Source: an uncultured Brevinema sp. (GTDB lineage: Bacteria > Spirochaetota > Brevinematia > Brevinematales > Brevinemataceae). Taken from it: 17,040 bases of DNA. Positions 14,370 to 17,040 of the stretch are shown here, in pieces. Numbering within the stretch: position 1 is the stretch's first letter; each line of letters opens with the position of its first letter. The stretch spans positions 1 to 17,040 of the forward strand of contig CAMQSH010000022.1 in assembly GCA_947036575.1 (NCBI GenBank), in the 5' to 3' direction. The position numbers were made by a program, and so were the translations under genes. A model generated the notes under the pieces. That model was not told the origin of the DNA, did no database searches, and worked only from the letters and a program-made list of their open reading frames with translations.

Positions 14370-16415
14370 ATGTCACATTCATTATTTGATTCCATCAAAT
14401 CATTACATTATAAATTAAATATAGAAAATTTAGATATTCATAATACTCAGAAAGAACTTAATGACCTTGTTATATTAGGTAGACAAAAAACAAAATTAAG
14501 AATAATCACACACTTTCTTTCTGTTTTGGAATCTCTAGCTCGTAATTATGAATATGATGATGCTCAAGCTATAGTAGTTATCAAAGATACAATCAAAAAA
14601 GGATTGGAATTAATTGTCGGTATGGTTGATGGTAGTATATCTAATAGCGAAGGTGTGTATAAAATCGAAACGATAGTACAAAATTCTAAAGAGTTATTGA
14701 TACAAAAATTAGGTAATACAGTATTACTTAATGACGAAAAATTATTATCACAGTTTGCTAATGATTTATTACAAGATATAGAAACTATAAAAGAGTTTTT
14801 TACAACTCCTATTTTGGTCACATCAAATAAACAATATTATGAAACAATTAAATATTATCTGCAAAAAATTCATGATAATGTTTTATTTGTGGGAATACAG
14901 GAGTTATTAGAATTAACGAATGCTTTTTCAAGTTTTATTGATACAGAATATAAAAACAATACTTTTTCAGAATTGGGATCACATACAGATTTTCTCTTTA
15001 CACTAGAATATTATGAAAAAACAGCACATATTATTTTAGAATATAATAATAATATTCAAGAAATTACCAAATATTTTTCAGAAAATAATGTTAAAGATCT
15101 TGTAGAACATTTATTAAGTGTTTCTTCTAAAATAACATATATGCAGCATTCACAACCGTTAATGTCAACACTTGTATTGACAAGCGAGGAAATTACTGCA
15201 CTTATGGATGAAGATAATACTTTTGATAGTGTTTCTTTTGATAATCAAATTATAAAAGAACCAATCATAAAACTGTCTAATACTACTGTTAATGAAAAAA
15301 TAGGTGTCGATAAAGCTATAAATCCTGTTCAAATAGATCCATCTGAGTATCAAATATTAATAAAACAATCTCTAAAAACCCCTACTTGTAATGATCTCAA
15401 ATATGAAGAGCTTTATGAAGTATCTCAGGAAGAATTTTTAATTCGATATATGGGAAGAATGTTCCAAAAACAAGACCTTTTGTTTTCTGAATTGACAGAA
15501 GAAAAAACAGTGAAGATGACAGATGATCTTTTAGAGGTAAAACATTTAACTACAAATATTAAAAAGATTTTATTCGATCATTACTATATTACTGTAGAAG
15601 CATTACTAGGTGCTGATATTAGAGAATATATTCATAGAGAAGTAAAAAAATTAGGTAAAAAACTTCGTTTAGGGATTCGTGGTGAAAGTAGTGAGATCTT
15701 AACTCGTGAAAGTGAATTTGTGAAACATATTATTTTTACATTAGTGAAAAATTCTATTCATTTTAGTTTAGAACCTACTTTCAGAAGAAAAGCGACTGAT
15801 AAAAATGAAATGGGTTGGCTATTGATAGAATTTGAAGATGCTGGAGATAATTTTGACATTTATATTAGAGATGATGGGCGTGGAATAGTTATAGATCAAA
15901 TGAATCTTATACAATTACAGGAGCAAGTTGCTAAAAAGGGTGGTATTTTAGAAATAGATAGTATGGATAATGAATATTTAAAAATTCATGTTCAGCTACC
16001 AATGAAAAAAGTTCTTACTGACTGTTTAGTAGTACAATTAAGAGATACAAAGGTGTTGATTCCTAATAGATGTGTTGATAGAGTGATAGATGTAAAAGAA
16101 TCTCTTACTGCGATGAGAGATGAAAAATGTTTAGGTCAGGTTAATTTAGCTACGATTTTAGGTATTGATAATGTGTCTACAAAGATGTTGGTAGTTTGTG
16201 ACTTTGGTGCTAAAAAGGTGATTTTTGGAGTTGAAAAAATACTGTATAGTATGGAAGCTGTTGTGGAATATGTAGATGTTCCTTTGTTACCTTGTGTTGA
16301 TCAAGTATCTATTATCAAAGATGGTACTCTAGGATTTATTATTAATGAAAAAAAATTATATCAAAAATCTAAACATGTAATTCTTCAGAGAGAAAAAATT
16401 AAAGAATTAAGCTAA
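14370..16415 (+). CDS. CheA-like protein lacking ATP lid and phospho-His motif
   Basis: A 681-aa cytoplasmic homologue of the chemotaxis kinase CheA. ATG 14370 follows GAAGGG by seven bases. Residues 1-250 are helical and may contain two eroded Hpt-like bundles (the helix pair near 157-190 has the right shape, but H-x-x-K-G is absent). Residues 250-345 are a polar linker. Residues 352-405 match the P3 dimerisation hairpin. Residues 406-546 match the P4 ATPase domain: 'TLVKNSI' with N461 and D-D-G-R-G-I at 501-506 at the usual 40-residue spacing. From there the chain goes straight to 'KKGGILEIDS' and 'HVQLPM'; the F box, G2 box and ATP lid are missing. Residues 548-665 match the CheW-like P5 domain. 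Kinase activity is therefore doubtful. A CheW-like gene follows after 16 bp. Confidence 0.88.
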   Translation: MSHSLFDSIKSLHYKLNIENLDIHNTQKELNDLVILGRQKTKLRIITHFLSVLESLARNYEYDDAQAIVVIKDTIKKGLELIVGMVDGSISNSEGVYKIETIVQNSKELLIQKLGNTVLLNDEKLLSQFANDLLQDIETIKEFFTTPILVTSNKQYYETIKYYLQKIHDNVLFVGIQELLELTNAFSSFIDTEYKNNTFSELGSHTDFLFTLEYYEKTAHIILEYNNNIQEITKYFSENNVKDLVEHLLSVSSKITYMQHSQPLMSTLVLTSEEITALMDEDNTFDSVSFDNQIIKEPIIKLSNTTVNEKIGVDKAINPVQIDPSEYQILIKQSLKTPTCNDLKYEELYEVSQEEFLIRYMGRMFQKQDLLFSELTEEKTVKMTDDLLEVKHLTTNIKKILFDHYYITVEALLGADIREYIHREVKKLGKKLRLGIRGESSEILTRESEFVKHIIFTLVKNSIHFSLEPTFRRKATDKNEMGWLLIEFEDAGDNFDIYIRDDGRGIVIDQMNLIQLQEQVAKKGGILEIDSMDNEYLKIHVQLPMKKVLTDCLVVQLRDTKVLIPNRCVDRVIDVKESLTAMRDEKCLGQVNLATILGIDNVSTKMLVVCDFGAKKVIFGVEKILYSMEAVVEYVDVPLLPCVDQVSIIKDGTLGFIINEKKLYQKSKHVILQREKIKELS

Positions 16416-16431
16416 AATAATCGGGGGATTT

Positions 16432-16884
16432 ATGTACAATATAATAGTACCATTTCGTTTAAATAATACTTGGTTAGGATTAGAATTAAATACAGTTAAA
16501 AAGGTAGATTCTTGTGGTAATATATCTATAATACCTAATACAGAAGCCCCGTTAACTGGGTTAATGCAAAAAAGTGGTCAAATATTTCCTGTTTGGTCTT
16601 TATTTAATATTGTTGGCGGAAAAAACACAGATATCAATAAGTGTTTGTTATATATAGAAATAGAAGTCAAAGGTAAAATAGTGATAATTCCTGTTGATGA
16701 AATTTTATCAGTAACTCAAAAAGGAACAGGGTGGGTACCAACTGTTAAATATGGTCTTCAAATTTTTAGATTTTTAGATAAAAAAGCTCCTCAATCTATA
16801 GATGATGTTGAAGAAATAGAAACAGATCATCCTTTTCAAGATGAAACACCTGGGGCATATTTTAAAATAGAAGAATTACAGTAA
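16432..16884 (+). CDS. CheW-like coupling protein with acidic tail
   Basis: A 150-aa protein, ATG 16432, preceded by GGGGGA four bases upstream and 16 bp after the CheA-like gene, so they are almost certainly cotranscribed. Residues 1-102 fit a CheW beta-barrel: 'IIVPFRLNNTWLGLELNTVKKV', 'GLMQKSGQIFPVWSLFNIVGG' at 43-63 and 'CLLYIEIEVKGKIVIIPVDEILSV' at 71-94. The usual R-G-x-I-x-P-V-x-D-L-R is changed to K-S-G-Q-I-F-P-V-W-S-L, losing the Arg and Asp that normally contact CheA or neighbouring receptors. Residues 105-150 are an acidic tail (DDVEEIETD) not typical of CheW. It probably couples the CheA-like P5 domain to receptors or another partner. Assignment to the CheW family is good; function in taxis is inferred. 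Confidence 0.85.
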   Translation: MYNIIVPFRLNNTWLGLELNTVKKVDSCGNISIIPNTEAPLTGLMQKSGQIFPVWSLFNIVGGKNTDINKCLLYIEIEVKGKIVIIPVDEILSVTQKGTGWVPTVKYGLQIFRFLDKKAPQSIDDVEEIETDHPFQDETPGAYFKIEELQ

Positions 16885-16913
16885 TTTTAACTTTTATAAA
16901 AGATAAGATAATT

Positions 16914-16943
16914 AAAAAAGTCCTCATTAATGAGGACTTTTTT
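16914..16943. terminator. Bidirectional intrinsic terminator
   Basis: AAAAAAGTCCTCA (16914-16926) pairs perfectly with TGAGGACTTTTTT (16931-16943) around a TTAA loop. With A and T runs on both sides it can end the rightward CheW-like transcript and the convergent leftward gene whose stop is at 16986. Confidence 0.92.
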
Positions 16944-16985
16944 ATGTTTATTCTTTGATATTCCTTAATTTATGAAAAGATATGG

Positions 16986-17040
16986 TTATTTTATTTCAGC
17001 AAGACTTTGGGTGATTCTTGTGATTTCATGTTGGGCAGCA
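16986..17040 (-). CDS. C-terminal end of a minus-strand gene (possibly chemoreceptor)
   Basis: Reading leftward from the window edge, 17 sense codons (AAQHEITRITQSLAEIK) end in TAA at 16988-16986. The convergent placement against a bidirectional terminator supports a real gene end. The heptad-like, Gln/Ala-rich helix resembles the extreme C-terminus of a methyl-accepting chemotaxis protein, and the neighbouring CheA- and CheW-like genes fit, but 17 residues cannot establish this. Confidence 0.45.
   Translation of the reverse strand, partial: AAQHEITRITQSLAEIK

Noticed and set aside
1..17040. CRISPR arrays, IS elements, tRNA or rRNA genes, prophage genes
   Set aside because: No spaced direct-repeat array, transposase motif, tRNA cloverleaf or conserved rRNA stretch was seen on either strand.

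Overview
The window is about 17 kb of very AT-rich, gene-dense bacterial DNA with no rRNA, tRNA, CRISPR array or insertion sequence that I can see. The mix of genes suggests a low-GC member of the Spirochaetota (Brachyspira- or Brevinema-like). It has several secreted and membrane TPR proteins, a CheA-like protein with a CheW-like partner, a large uncharacterised cytosolic protein that may belong to a spirochaete family, a PtsN-type EIIA domain, and an AlaRS with an 'RVSGKHNDFDDVG' segment. The phylum is an inference and the genus is not established.

Left half (1-7838), all on the minus strand: trkH/ktrB-type K+ channel subunit (GTG start at 7838), alaS, an EIIA-type PTS protein, a secreted TPR protein that seems to use an AUA start codon, a membrane-anchored TPR protein with a C-terminal domain resembling a degenerate Mrr/restriction-endonuclease fold, a 71-residue two-TM protein, and the 5' part of a GalT-like (possibly DUF4921) gene cut by the window edge. 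From alaS leftward the genes are packed with gaps of 10-49 bp or overlaps, so they form a probable operon.

Right half (8007-16884), plus strand, in units separated by clear intrinsic terminators: acpP alone behind a strong sigma70-type promoter; an uncharacterised 558-aa protein plus hflX; two overlapping genes for secreted proteins, one TPR/coiled-coil with acidic repeats and one unknown; and a CheA-like plus CheW-like pair. A minus-strand gene enters at the right edge, and its last 17 codons could be the tail of a chemoreceptor, which would make this end a chemosensory cluster.

The most notable points are: (1) the CheA homologue lacks the ATP-lid/F-box/G2 region and any recognisable phospho-acceptor His motif, so it looks like a scaffold or pseudokinase; (2) the membrane TPR protein ends in a nuclease-fold-like domain without the catalytic lysine; (3) an apparent AUA initiation codon directly behind a strong Shine-Dalgarno; (4) an identical 13-bp palindrome, TATAATCATTATA, overlaps the -10 region of both the acpP and alaS promoters and is close to a PerR/Fur-family operator. 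None of these was tested by database search or structure prediction.
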